A stretch of 64,000 bases of DNA from Opitutales bacterium. Lineage in GTDB: Bacteria; Verrucomicrobiota; Verrucomicrobiia; Opitutales; UBA953. A program made the translations under genes and the position numbers. The stretch covers positions 1-64,000 of the forward strand of contig JAILGB010000020.1 of assembly GCA_024697185.1 (NCBI GenBank), given 5' to 3'. How positions within the stretch are numbered: position 1 is the stretch's first letter; every line of letters begins with the position of its first letter. This document shows positions 9,456 through 19,651 of the stretch, piece after piece. Below the pieces are notes generated by a model that ran no database searches, was not told where the DNA came from, and worked only from the letters and a program-made list of their open reading frames with translations.

Positions 9456-10454
9456 CTATTCTTCTATCGACTCCTTTATATGGGGAATTGGGGTGCCGAT
9501 GAAAAGCGTCCACAATGCAATTTCCTCAGAATTATATTCTCCTTTATATACGGCTCGTGCACATTCTCCTCTTACACGAACAGGAATAAGACTCTTTTTG
9601 TCATCACTTAGTAGTAAAACGTCAAGATGTACAATTCTCGGATCAGAATCTTCTCGAACACCGAGTAAAAATTCATAGTCCCTCAACAAATACATTTGCT
9701 CCAATTCCTTAATAAATTCAGACAATGTTTTATTATAAATAGGAAAATAACGATGAACATAAATATTATCTATATTTTCAGATTTAATTTCATAAATCCA
9801 TCCGTCATTGAATCCAAAACGTCCCTGTTGGGCAAGACTGATCACTTTGTCTTTAATTTTGAGATAAGCGTCAAATCTTATTTTGTCACACTCAAAATTT
9901 TCATATTTTAAAATAGTTTTACTTTTACTCTGTGTTTTTTGAAACTTCTTCGTAAAAATAAACGTGGTCGTTCTAAGAACGCTTTCATATGATTTTGAAA
10001 GACGTTCAAATTTGTCGTTTTCAAGAATTCGAGTTTGTCGAAGAATATCATTCTTTAAGCGCAAAAATCCTTTTTCAATATCAAGATCTTTCCAAGTTTC
10101 TTTTCGCGTAGCTTCATTACAAAGTCGAAAAATTTCATCCGATTCCAACTCTTCAATAAGCAAGAGCAAATCTCTGTTTCCAAAATAATTTCTTTTAAGA
10201 TCAATACTTTCACTTCCTTCCAAAATAACAGGAGAAAAAACATCGCCCATCCCTGTCAACGAAGGATTCAACTCACGGATCAAATCATTGATTCGGGAAT
10301 ACCAAGCCTTCATAAACTCAAAACGCTCCTGAAGATTTTCCTGCGTCTGATGATAATATAGTGGCATATCCGAATTTTCATAAGTAACAACATCCTCACT
10401 CCCGCTCGACAAAACAGGAAACAACATTATTGTGATTAAAACAAGTTTTTTCAT
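9456..10454 (-). CDS. hypothetical secreted or membrane-anchored protein
   Basis: 332-aa AT-rich ORF with a signal-peptide-like N-terminus (MKKLVLITIMLFPVLSSG). Confidence 0.65.
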   Translation of the reverse strand: MKKLVLITIMLFPVLSSGSEDVVTYENSDMPLYYHQTQENLQERFEFMKAWYSRINDLIRELNPSLTGMGDVFSPVILEGSESIDLKRNYFGNRDLLLLIEELESDEIFRLCNEATRKETWKDLDIEKGFLRLKNDILRQTRILENDKFERLSKSYESVLRTTTFIFTKKFQKTQSKSKTILKYENFECDKIRFDAYLKIKDKVISLAQQGRFGFNDGWIYEIKSENIDNIYVHRYFPIYNKTLSEFIKELEQMYLLRDYEFLLGVREDSDPRIVHLDVLLLSDDKKSLIPVRVRGECARAVYKGEYNSEEIALWTLFIGTPIPHIKESIEE

Positions 10455-10514
10455 TTTGAAAAGATCGTATATTTTTCTGAACCAAATACAAATCTATTTT
10501 TCACCCACGACAAA

Positions 10515-11198
10515 TCAAAGCACAATAACTTCTCCTTTTGATGCTTGTTTAGATATGTAAATTGGAGGAATCCCAACTTCTTCGCCATCAACAAGGAGGC
10601 GGATTTTCCCTTCAGTTCCTGATATTAATGCAAAATTTTTCCCGCGCCAATATCGAATTTGAGATAAGATTTTAACATCTTTTGCACTTTTAAATTTTTG
10701 CTTTATCAAATCAGAATGCTTTTTACGAACACCATCAGGAAATTCAATCTCCATATCCGGATTAAGACCTTGTGGTGATTTCGAAAAATAAAGTTTTACT
10801 ATTTCATCGGAACGCTTTCCCTCAAGAGCATTTCTTAATTTTTGAACATAATCCTTACATTCCTTTTTTGACGGAGCGAGAGTCTTAAGATTTTTTAAAC
10901 TTAATGCATTTTCTGCGGATTCATGCGATTCAAATTGACAAGTCGCGATTCCTTCCGGTTTGCAAACAACAGAAAGATCTTGCTTTTGAAAATCTTTAAA
11001 TTTATGAAGTGTCGTAAAAACCGAATGGTCATCTGTAGTCACAGAAAAAACATCAACGGGGTTCGACTTTGCATAAATTATGACATATCCAGATGCTGAG
11101 ATATTTTTAACCGTTGCCGAAAAAGTGTTTAAATTTTCAGCAAAAAGAGCAATCGGGATAGACAGGAACGATACGAATGTTATAATAATTTTTTTCAT
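10515..11198 (-). CDS. hypothetical secreted protein
   Basis: 227-aa AT-rich ORF with signal peptide MKKIIITFVSFLSIPIALFA. Confidence 0.65.
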   Translation of the reverse strand: MKKIIITFVSFLSIPIALFAENLNTFSATVKNISASGYVIIYAKSNPVDVFSVTTDDHSVFTTLHKFKDFQKQDLSVVCKPEGIATCQFESHESAENALSLKNLKTLAPSKKECKDYVQKLRNALEGKRSDEIVKLYFSKSPQGLNPDMEIEFPDGVRKKHSDLIKQKFKSAKDVKILSQIRYWRGKNFALISGTEGKIRLLVDGEEVGIPPIYISKQASKGEVIVL

Positions 11199-11354
11199 TT
11201 TTTTAGATGTTATATTAAAAGATCTACAATTTCATTTTCATAAAATGCTGCAAAAAGACCGCCCGAAAAACAGATAAACTCCGGCACTCCGCCGGGAACC
11301 TCATTCAGTATTCTTAAAGACCCTCCCCAAGTCAAGAAAGTTTTTACAAAAACA

Positions 11355-11394
11355 AAAATGGCGGGAACAGTATCTGTTTCGTTCCCGCCATTTT
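11355..11394 (-). terminator. motif-pair intrinsic terminator downstream of galE
   Basis: Perfect 14-bp stem AAAATGGCGGGAAC / GTTCCCGCCATTTT, 12-nt loop. Minus strand continues TGTTTTTGT. Confidence 0.85.
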
Positions 11395-11414
11395 GCAATT
11401 TCCGGCGTTTGTTT

Positions 11415-12425
11415 TTAATAACCGTTAGGATTCATCGATTGCCATTTCCAGGACGATGCACACATGTCGTCGAGGGTGTGGGTCGCTTCCCAGCCGAGAA
11501 GTTTTTTGGCATAGCTCGGATCTGCGTAGCACTCGGGGGCGTCGCCTGGGCGGCGGGGTGCGATCACATAGGGGATTTCTTTGCCGCAAGCCTTTGAAAA
11601 CGCCTTGATCATGTCGAGGACGGAATAGCCTGTTCCCGTGCCGAGGTTGACTGTATAGATCGATCCGGGTTCTTTTTCGAGTTTTTTGAGTGCTGCCAAG
11701 TGTCCGCGCGCGAGATCGACGACATGGATATAGTCGCGAACGCCCGTTCCGTCTTTGGTGGGGTAGTCGTCACCGAAAACGTTAACATGGGGCAAGCGCC
11801 CGACGGCGACTTGTGCGATATAGGGCATAAGATTGTTGGGAATCCCGTTTGGATTTTCGCCGATACGTCCGGAAGGGTGGGCGCCGACGGGGTTGAAGTA
11901 ACGCAAAAGCATCACTCCGAGATCCGGCTCGGAAGCTTTGACATCGCTCAAAACGCGTTCGAGGAAAAGTTTTGTCGCTCCGTAAGGATTGAGTGCGCCT
12001 GTCGAGCAGCTTTCGTCCAGCGGCACTTTTTCGGGCATACCGTAAACTGTTGCCGATGAAGAGAAAACAATGTTACGGCAGCCATATTGCTTCATCAGTT
12101 TGAGCAGGTTGAACGTTCCCGTCATGTTGTTGTGGTAGTAGAACAACGGGAGTTTGCAGGATTCGCCGACAGCCTTGAGTCCCGCAAAATGAATGACGGC
12201 ATCGTATTTTTTTGCCTGAAAAACTTTTTCGAGCGCGTCGTAGTCCAGCAAATCCACTTTGTGGAATTCGGGGGCGCGACCGGCGAGTTCTGCGCCGCGA
12301 CGCACGGCCTCTTCTTGAGAATTGTAGAGATTATCGACAATTGTCACGTCATAATTTGCCTGCAACAATTCGATCACTGTATGTGTGCCAATATAGCCGG
12401 CACCGCCTGTAACGAGGATGTTCAT
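11415..12425 (-). CDS. galE: UDP-glucose 4-epimerase
   Basis: MNILVTGGAGYIGTHTVIELL...SSSATVYG...YGATKLFLE...RDYIHVVDLARGH. Confidence 0.96.
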   Translation of the reverse strand: MNILVTGGAGYIGTHTVIELLQANYDVTIVDNLYNSQEEAVRRGAELAGRAPEFHKVDLLDYDALEKVFQAKKYDAVIHFAGLKAVGESCKLPLFYYHNNMTGTFNLLKLMKQYGCRNIVFSSSATVYGMPEKVPLDESCSTGALNPYGATKLFLERVLSDVKASEPDLGVMLLRYFNPVGAHPSGRIGENPNGIPNNLMPYIAQVAVGRLPHVNVFGDDYPTKDGTGVRDYIHVVDLARGHLAALKKLEKEPGSIYTVNLGTGTGYSVLDMIKAFSKACGKEIPYVIAPRRPGDAPECYADPSYAKKLLGWEATHTLDDMCASSWKWQSMNPNGY

Positions 12426-12452
12426 AAGTTTTTGAATATTTTATTGTTAAAA

Positions 12453-13607
12453 TTATGCGAGCCCTGCGCCCTTGCCTGTCGTCGTTTTAAAGAAATTCGG
12501 TTTTTTGCCGAACTTCGCTTCAAAAGCCGCCGCGACAGCCGCCGCCTGAGTTTCTGAAAAATCTCCGTTTGTCAGCGCGATGGCGATCCCGCCGAATCCG
12601 CCGCCCGAAAGCCGCGCGCCATAGACATTGTCTTGTGCCATCAGCTGTTCGACCAAAAAGTCGATTTCCGGGCAGGAGTTTTCAAAAAGATCCCGGGAAC
12701 TGCAATGTGATGCATACATCAGGTTGCCGACCGCCGTAAGATCGCCTTTTTTGAGCGCTTCTTGCATTTCGATCACGCGGGCGTTTTCCTCGACAACGTG
12801 TTTTGCCCGTTCGAAAATCTTTGCACCGGCGGCTTCCATTCTGGAACGGTTCGCCATGACGACGGATGCTGAGGCGTCAGCCAGGCATGTGTATTTTGCA
12901 TCATATTTGCCGACAATATCCGCCGCTTTCATGCAAGCGTCGTGCCGTTGCGCGTAGTCGCCGGCAACAAGAGCGTGTTTGACGCCCGAGTTGAAGACCC
13001 AAAAATACGTTCCCGCCGGGAGCGGCAGCGTCGAGAAATCGTTGGTCTTGCAATCGATGCGCACGATAGCGTCTTTTTCGCCGAATCCGGAAACGCCTTG
13101 GTCCAAAATCCCGCACGGCATTCCGACAAATTTGTTTTCAGCCTCTTTGCCGACGAGCACGGTTTCCAGTTTGTTTAGAGGGAAATTGTAAAGGGCGCAA
13201 AGCGCATAGGCTGTCGCCAGTTCGATAGCCGCGGAGGAACTGACTCCGGCTCCTGACGGGACCGTCGAAGTGTCCGCCATATTAAATCCGTGCGGGACTT
13301 TCATTCCGCGGCGCATCAAGGCGTCAAGCACGCCGAGCGGATAGTTCATGAATTTCTTTTTCCCGTCCTGCAATTTCACTTGATCCAAGTTGATGGAGTC
13401 CCGGCAGCGAAGACCTTCGGACGCCATGTGAATCTCGTTGTCGTCGCGCGGGGAGACGGCGACATAAATGCGATTGTCGATGGCGACGCCCATCACAACA
13501 CCGTTGTTGTAGTCAACGTGGTTGCCGATAAACTCCAGGCGACCGGGAGCTTGTGCGACGATTGTCGGCTCGCATTTGAAAACAGATTTGAAATAATCTT
13601 GAATCAT
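12453..13607 (-). CDS. galK: galactokinase
   Basis: APGRLEFIGNHVDYNNG...VPSGAGVSSSAAIELA...GARLSGGGFGGIAIAL. Confidence 0.93.
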   Translation of the reverse strand: MIQDYFKSVFKCEPTIVAQAPGRLEFIGNHVDYNNGVVMGVAIDNRIYVAVSPRDDNEIHMASEGLRCRDSINLDQVKLQDGKKKFMNYPLGVLDALMRRGMKVPHGFNMADTSTVPSGAGVSSSAAIELATAYALCALYNFPLNKLETVLVGKEAENKFVGMPCGILDQGVSGFGEKDAIVRIDCKTNDFSTLPLPAGTYFWVFNSGVKHALVAGDYAQRHDACMKAADIVGKYDAKYTCLADASASVVMANRSRMEAAGAKIFERAKHVVEENARVIEMQEALKKGDLTAVGNLMYASHCSSRDLFENSCPEIDFLVEQLMAQDNVYGARLSGGGFGGIAIALTNGDFSETQAAAVAAAFEAKFGKKPNFFKTTTGKGAGLA

Positions 13608-13628
13608 GAATTTTCCTTTCTATAAAGT

Positions 13629-14696
13629 TCAAAGAATTGACGGACGATAAATCGTTGTCGAGACATAGGGCGTTCCCGGCTGAAGAATATTGGCGCGGAA
13701 AGCGTTTTGGTTGATTGCGTCGGGAGCGTGTTGGGTCTCAAATGCGACGCCGGCATAATCCCCATAGACGACGCCGTCTTTAGCGGGAACGCCCGCGCAA
13801 CAATCGCCAAGCCAGTTGCCGGTATAAACTTGCATTGCCGGCTCCGTCGTCTCGACAGTCATCACCCTGCCGTTTTCGCGGCATTCAAGTTTTGCCACTT
13901 CGCGCAAAACTCCTTCGTTCCCGCCAAGAATAAAGCAGTGGTCATAACCTTTGCCGTAAATCAACTGCCGGACACGTTTGTCAAAAATACAATCGCCCAA
14001 GGCTTTGGGCTGCGAAAAATCAAAAACACGCAGAGCGTTGGTCGCCCAAACTTCCCCTGTCGGGATCGCGACTTCGTCTGTCGGCAAAAATCCGCGTTCC
14101 CGCAGAGTCAAATATTGTGCCAAGACTGTTCCCGACGCGTGTCCTGCGAGATTAAAATAGGAATGGTTCGTCAAATTGATCAGGGTTGTCTTGTCGGTTT
14201 CCGCCTTATAATCCAAACGCACCGCGCCATCTTTGAGCAAAGTATAGGTCACGGAAACCTGCAAATTGCCGGGATAGCCTTCTTCCCCGTCGGGAGAAAG
14301 GCGCGTAAAACGAACGCTCGGCTCTTCGTCGTTCCCGCCGCAAGTCGCGGTCCAGATGTAACTGTTGAAACCTTTTAAGCCGCCGTGCAAATGATTGGGA
14401 CCGTTATTGACCGCTAAGGAATAGTCGTTCCCGCAAAGTTTAAATTTGCCGCCGGCGATGCGATTGGCGTGACGGCCGCAAACGGCACCGACATAGGCGG
14501 TTTGGCGGGCGTATGCTTCCGCGGAATCAAAACCCAAGACCACATCCTCAAAAACGCCGTTGCGCGCGGGAACGAGCCAGCGCACCCAGGTTGCGCCCAA
14601 ATCGCAAAACGCCGCCGTGAAACCCGCGGCATTCGTCAGCGTGTAAAGTTTTACAGCCTCCCCTTCAAATTTTCCGAAATCACTAACTGTCAACAT
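13629..14696 (-). CDS. galM: aldose 1-epimerase
   Basis: GRHANRIAGGKFKL...NNGPNHLHGGLKGF...INLTNHSYFNLAGH. Confidence 0.93.
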   Translation of the reverse strand: MLTVSDFGKFEGEAVKLYTLTNAAGFTAAFCDLGATWVRWLVPARNGVFEDVVLGFDSAEAYARQTAYVGAVCGRHANRIAGGKFKLCGNDYSLAVNNGPNHLHGGLKGFNSYIWTATCGGNDEEPSVRFTRLSPDGEEGYPGNLQVSVTYTLLKDGAVRLDYKAETDKTTLINLTNHSYFNLAGHASGTVLAQYLTLRERGFLPTDEVAIPTGEVWATNALRVFDFSQPKALGDCIFDKRVRQLIYGKGYDHCFILGGNEGVLREVAKLECRENGRVMTVETTEPAMQVYTGNWLGDCCAGVPAKDGVVYGDYAGVAFETQHAPDAINQNAFRANILQPGTPYVSTTIYRPSIL

Positions 14697-14702
14697 AAGC
14701 CA

Positions 14703-15122
14703 TCATCGAAATAACGGAGCGATCAAAAGTGCTGCCGTCAAAACCAAAAACGCCAGGTAAAAAATTGAAATCAACGATGTGAAAATCAAAATTGTCATTT
14801 GGCGTGCGCTGCCGATCCAATGGGTGGCGGCGCGATTTTTCACCATCAAAGTCGCGGACAGCGCAATCGCCGCCACGGTGACAAAAAAGAAAATCCAAAG
14901 AATGGCCTGCTGATGTTCCAAAAAAGCGAGCGCCGGCGCGGGAATGTCAATCCCGGACAGCTTCATCCGTGTCGCCATCTCGATCCACGTCGCCTGTGTC
15001 GCCAAGCCTACAAAAATCGTAAACAAGGGGAAGACCGCCACAAAAAATACAACGAAAACGCTCGCAATGTGCGGCGATATCGTAGCGGGAACGCTTTTAT
15101 CGGGGGTAGCATCGCATTTCAT
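14703..15122 (-). CDS. hypothetical membrane protein
   Basis: 139 aa with several hydrophobic helices. Confidence 0.6.
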   Translation of the reverse strand: MKCDATPDKSVPATISPHIASVFVVFFVAVFPLFTIFVGLATQATWIEMATRMKLSGIDIPAPALAFLEHQQAILWIFFFVTVAAIALSATLMVKNRAATHWIGSARQMTILIFTSLISIFYLAFLVLTAALLIAPLFR

Positions 15123-15192
15123 ACCTCTATCTTACTCCCCCCGTAAAAAACTCGCAAGAAACAAGTGAAACCGTTTTTACAATATTCCAAAC

Positions 15193-16251
15193 TTAAATGA
15201 TGCCGGCCGTTTCCTTAAATCCAAGCGCCAGATTCATCAGCTGGACAGCCTGCCCTGATGCGCCTTTGACAACATTGTCGATGCAAGACGTGATCAGCAA
15301 ATTTCCCGTGCGCTTGTCATAGACGGCGGAGATGTCGGCACGGTTTGTTCCCGTAACATGAGCGGTATCGGGAAATTTGCCGCTGGGCAAAATCGCCACG
15401 AAGGGCTTGTCGTCGTAAGCCCGGTGCCAACAATCGTAAACTTCTTCGAGCGACAATCCGGCGGCGGGAACGACAATCGTCGTCGATATTCCGCGTTTCA
15501 TCGGCGCGAGGTGCGGGCAAAACTGCACGACAATCGGCGTTCCCGCGGCAAGAGAAAGCTGTTCTTCAATCTCCGACAAATGCCGGTGCTTGGGCAAGCC
15601 ATAGGCCTTGGCGGATTCGTCGCGCTCGCAATAGGCGTAAGCGAGGTCGGATTTTTTTCCGGCACCGGAGACGCCTGAATAAGAATTGATCACACAAGTG
15701 CCGGGTGCCGGTCGCAAAAGTCCGGCGCGCAGGAGCGGTACGAGCGGGATTTGAATACTTGTCGGATAACAGCCGGGGCAAGCCACCAGTGAAGCTTTTT
15801 TCCAAGCGTCGTCGCGAGCGAGTTCGGGAACGACATAGGGCGAGGTCTTCAAAAGCTCCAAGTCGGGATGAGGCTTTCCGTAATATTCCTCATAAATGGC
15901 GGGATCATTGAGTCGAAAATCCGCTGAAAGATCAAAAACGCGTTTTCCTGCAGCGACAAGCGGGCGGGCATATTCGGCGGCGACACCATGCGGGAGCGCC
16001 AAAAACCAAATTTCAACCGGCTCTTTGCAAATCGCCTGCGGATCCGCCTGGACAAATGTCAAGCCTCGAGGAACGCTTTCGCGAAACTGCGGCATCACAT
16101 CCGCCAAGAGCGTTCCCGCAAGAGAGCGCGAACAAACGCAGGCAAGCTCTATATCCGGATGCCGCGACAAAAGGCGGACAAGCTCTTCGCCCGCATAACC
16201 GCTGGCACCGACGATCCCAACTTTAATTTTAGAATCCCTCATCGTTACCAA
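15193..16251 (-). CDS. argC: N-acetyl-gamma-glutamyl-phosphate reductase
   Basis: KVGIVGASGYAGEELVRLLSRHPDIEL...VACPGCYPTSIQIPL...HLSEIEE. Confidence 0.95.
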   Translation of the reverse strand: MVTMRDSKIKVGIVGASGYAGEELVRLLSRHPDIELACVCSRSLAGTLLADVMPQFRESVPRGLTFVQADPQAICKEPVEIWFLALPHGVAAEYARPLVAAGKRVFDLSADFRLNDPAIYEEYYGKPHPDLELLKTSPYVVPELARDDAWKKASLVACPGCYPTSIQIPLVPLLRAGLLRPAPGTCVINSYSGVSGAGKKSDLAYAYCERDESAKAYGLPKHRHLSEIEEQLSLAAGTPIVVQFCPHLAPMKRGISTTIVVPAAGLSLEEVYDCWHRAYDDKPFVAILPSGKFPDTAHVTGTNRADISAVYDKRTGNLLITSCIDNVVKGASGQAVQLMNLALGFKETAGII

Positions 16252-18134
16252 ACATTATTTTTGTTTTCCGTCTGTTTGCCGGAGTCTGTGTTGCGGAACG
16301 GGAAGCCTTTGATTTCCTCCGGCTTTTCCATCGGACAGAATTCGATAACATCGATAACATTTTTTCCTTTTTTAAGAAATGGCGCCGGGCAATAAAGACG
16401 CTGTTGCGCACCGAGTTCCCAATAACGGCCGAGATTTTTGCCGTTTACATAAACGACGCCCTTATGCCATCTGGACATGTCGAGGAAGGTGTCCTGGACT
16501 TTGGTGAGAGTCAGTGTCGCCCGATAATGGCCTCCGGGCAAAATCCACTTGCCTTTTGCCGCTTGGGTTTCCGCAAAATCGCTGTAAAGCATCGGACAGG
16601 CGGAGACGGTCCAGTTTTTGAGCTCTTTGCCGGCAAATGTCACTTTGCCGTAAATGCCCTTGCGGTCTTTTTCCATCTGATTGCCAAAATTAATATGCCC
16701 CATACCTTCGACAAAAATTGTCAATTCCGCGGGGGCTTTGCGTTCGGGGATTTCCACGCTGACATTTTTGACATCTTTGCGATAGACGGTCGAAAGAATC
16801 TTGCCGTCGAGCATAATATGTCCCCAATCGTTAAAATGTTCAAATACAAGCGTTCCCGCCGGGCCGGCCGGCAATTTTGTCTTGTAGGTCGCCACGCCCT
16901 GATTTTGTCCCCATGCCTCAAAATAAGTCGGCTGCCCCTTGGCTTTTACCGCTTGCATATAGGTGTCGAGCGGTGCGACAAATTTGGGTTTGATGGCTTT
17001 GGTTTCCATCGCCGGCATGTCTTTTGGCGGTTCCGGAATATTTTTGACATACTTGGCGATTATTGCCCGATACTGGTGGTATTCCGGCATGATTTTGCCG
17101 TTTTCGGCAATCGGCGACCCGTAATCGTAACTCGTCAAGTCCGCACTGTAACCGCCTGTGCCTTCGGAATTCGCTCCCGCGGTAAAGCCGAAGTTTGTGC
17201 CGCCGTGAAAAACAAAAATACTAAACGATTTGTTGTTCTTCATGTACCACTCGATCGAAGAGGAAAGATTGGTGGGATTCCAGTTCCCCTCCCCCCAGTG
17301 GCGGAGCCATCCCGGATAAGTCTCTGAAGAAAACGCCGGCATTCCGGGATTGTTGCGTTGCGCCGCTGCAAAAGCCGCGTCATTTTGTGCAGGGTCCATT
17401 CCAACGGCGACTCCCGGCAAAACGACCCCGCGCATATGGCCGTCGCTCGCGCCGTCAGAAGTATAGAAAGGACCGAAACCCTCCTTGGTCCAAAAATCTT
17501 TGAGCCAACGCATATACTCAGTTTCGCGACGGTAAAACGAGCCGTATTCGTTCTCGAGCTGCGTCATAATGATCGGCCCGCCATTTTGCACGAGATAGGG
17601 CTTCGCCACCTTTGCCGCCGCTTTGAGCCAGCGTGTTTGGGCTTTCATAAAATCCGGATCCTTTAATGTGCGCAATCCGGTATCCGGTTTCTTGTAGAGG
17701 TAATTAGGAATTCCCCCGGCATCCCATTCGCCACAGGTATAGGGGCCCGGCCGATAAAGCACCCACATTTTTTCCTCCTGGCAAATTTTCAGGAATCCGG
17801 CGATGTCATTTTCGCCGCTCCAATCAAATTTCCCCTCCTCTTTTTCGATCGCGTTCCAAAAAACATAAAACGCGATCGTGTTCAATCCCATCGCTTTAGC
17901 CTGTTGGACGCGGTGACGCCAATATTCTTTGGGAATACGTTGCGGATGGATTTCCGCGCCGCGAATTTGGAACGGTTTGCCGTTAAGCATAAATGTTCCA
18001 AGCTCTTTCCCGCCGTCTTTGAACTCAAACCGTTGCGGCTTGCCGTTGGGAACGTCTTCCGATGCGAAAGTCGTTCCCGCAAGAAATGGAGTCAACGACA
18101 GAGTTGCCAAGATGTAGAATAATGTCGATTTCAC
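16245..18134 (-). CDS. secreted GH35 beta-galactosidase
   Basis: Signal peptide; IRGAEIHPQRIPKEYWRHRVQQAKAMGLNTIAFYVFWNAIEKEEGKFDW...GGPIIMTQLENEYGSF. Confidence 0.92.
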   Translation of the reverse strand: MKSTLFYILATLSLTPFLAGTTFASEDVPNGKPQRFEFKDGGKELGTFMLNGKPFQIRGAEIHPQRIPKEYWRHRVQQAKAMGLNTIAFYVFWNAIEKEEGKFDWSGENDIAGFLKICQEEKMWVLYRPGPYTCGEWDAGGIPNYLYKKPDTGLRTLKDPDFMKAQTRWLKAAAKVAKPYLVQNGGPIIMTQLENEYGSFYRRETEYMRWLKDFWTKEGFGPFYTSDGASDGHMRGVVLPGVAVGMDPAQNDAAFAAAQRNNPGMPAFSSETYPGWLRHWGEGNWNPTNLSSSIEWYMKNNKSFSIFVFHGGTNFGFTAGANSEGTGGYSADLTSYDYGSPIAENGKIMPEYHQYRAIIAKYVKNIPEPPKDMPAMETKAIKPKFVAPLDTYMQAVKAKGQPTYFEAWGQNQGVATYKTKLPAGPAGTLVFEHFNDWGHIMLDGKILSTVYRKDVKNVSVEIPERKAPAELTIFVEGMGHINFGNQMEKDRKGIYGKVTFAGKELKNWTVSACPMLYSDFAETQAAKGKWILPGGHYRATLTLTKVQDTFLDMSRWHKGVVYVNGKNLGRYWELGAQQRLYCPAPFLKKGKNVIDVIEFCPMEKPEEIKGFPFRNTDSGKQTENKNNVW

Positions 18135-18168
18135 CGCGTCCTAATTTTACAGGTTAATAATTTAACGA

Positions 18169-19563
18169 TTACGCTTTGGGGATCGCCGGCAAGGAAGCCG
18201 CCGCGATTGCTTGACCGTGTCGTTTGTCTTTTTCATCCGGGACGACGAGGTTGATTTTGAGTTCGGGGAACTCCGCCTTAAGAACCTCGTTAGCCTTGTC
18301 GATGATAATGCTGCCGCCCTCGCCTGATGTGACGCGACCCATGATCAGAAGATTTTCGTAGTCATAGAATTCGGCAAAGTGTGCAAGCGTGTATCCGAAG
18401 CAAATGCCGATCGCCTCATAAACCTTCCGTGCGCGCGGATCGTTGTTTTTCATGAGTTTTTGCAACTCTTCCAACTTTTCCGGCAATTTCATTTCCGCCG
18501 GAAGTTCGATACCTGCGAGCGGAATCAGACGTCCGGTGCCTTGTTGTGAGAAATATTGGACACCGCAGCCGAGATCGCCGGACCATTCGTCGGCAGGACC
18601 GTTTTCACGGTAGTCCACGGGAACGAACGCGAGTTCGGAAAGCCAGTTGGTCATATGCCCCTTCATGTCGACATAGCCGGCAGCGACAGAAGTGCCCATT
18701 GCGACGCCGAGAACGCCGTTTTTATTGAGGCTCATCGCTCCGGCAAGCGCCGTAACGTCGCCGTCGTTTGCAACCTCAAAGGGAACGCCGAATTCCTTGG
18801 CGATATCGAGGAACATATTTTTGACGCGTTTTTGGTAAACTTCAGGATCTTTGACTCCGCGGAAAAGCGAAGCGACGCCGAGGCGGTTGTTGATGATGAC
18901 GCCGGCGGAGGAACCTCCGATTGCATCGACATGCGGAAGATGGGCCGCCGCGAGTTTGAGCGAATCCATAATCCCTGCATAGTGATAATCGGGATTGCTC
19001 TCAAAATAAGGAGACCATTTGACTTCTTCTGAAAATACGACTTTGCCGTCAATCAACGCCGCGCATTTGCGATCCGAACCGCCAAGGTCAAATCCGATAC
19101 GGCAGCCGTCGAGATTTCGTCCGAGCGGAAGTGCCGACGCAGCTTCCTTGGGAAGACCCGCCTCATCGACAACTACGACTTCAATTCCTTTTTCAAAGGT
19201 TTTCTTGAAGAAATCATAGTCAAACGCGCGTTCACCGTCCGGAGAATAAACGGCAGAGAGGACTTTCGCCATTTCCGGAGCGTATTTGCCGCTGAGATAA
19301 ATCTTGGTGCCGCCGCGTGCCCAAAGCATAAATTTTACAATGCGTTCAACATAAATTTTGTTGAGCGGAGCGAAATCGTCCGTGCAAGGCAGGCAGACCG
19401 TGCGAAAAACGGAAGCTGTGCCGTCCGGGCGCTCAAGGCCGATGGCGAGCGGTGCCGCATCAGGAGTCGCCGCTGCGAGTTTGCGATATTCACGGTTCCA
19501 CAAAACTGCGGGAACGAACGCTTTATCAATTTCAGGGATATATTTTGGGGTAACGTTAATCAT
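18169..19563 (-). CDS. ROK-type sugar kinase / glucokinase-like protein
   Basis: CRIGFDLGGSDRKCAALIDGKVVF..., NDGDVTALAGA..., GVLGVAMGTSVAAGYVD. Confidence 0.75.
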   Translation of the reverse strand: MINVTPKYIPEIDKAFVPAVLWNREYRKLAAATPDAAPLAIGLERPDGTASVFRTVCLPCTDDFAPLNKIYVERIVKFMLWARGGTKIYLSGKYAPEMAKVLSAVYSPDGERAFDYDFFKKTFEKGIEVVVVDEAGLPKEAASALPLGRNLDGCRIGFDLGGSDRKCAALIDGKVVFSEEVKWSPYFESNPDYHYAGIMDSLKLAAAHLPHVDAIGGSSAGVIINNRLGVASLFRGVKDPEVYQKRVKNMFLDIAKEFGVPFEVANDGDVTALAGAMSLNKNGVLGVAMGTSVAAGYVDMKGHMTNWLSELAFVPVDYRENGPADEWSGDLGCGVQYFSQQGTGRLIPLAGIELPAEMKLPEKLEELQKLMKNNDPRARKVYEAIGICFGYTLAHFAEFYDYENLLIMGRVTSGEGGSIIIDKANEVLKAEFPELKINLVVPDEKDKRHGQAIAAASLPAIPKA

Positions 19564-19592
19564 AAACTATTTAGGGTTGTTGAGGGTTTAAA

Positions 19593-19630
19593 ATCGCCCG
19601 TCAACGTTTTGGTTCTCGAAGACGGGCGAT
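19593..19630 (-). terminator. hairpin downstream of nagB (no motif)
   Basis: 10-bp stem ATCGCCCGTC / GACGGGCGAT followed by TTTT on the minus strand. Confidence 0.6.
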
Positions 19631-19651
19631 GGAGGATATAAAATTGAAAAA

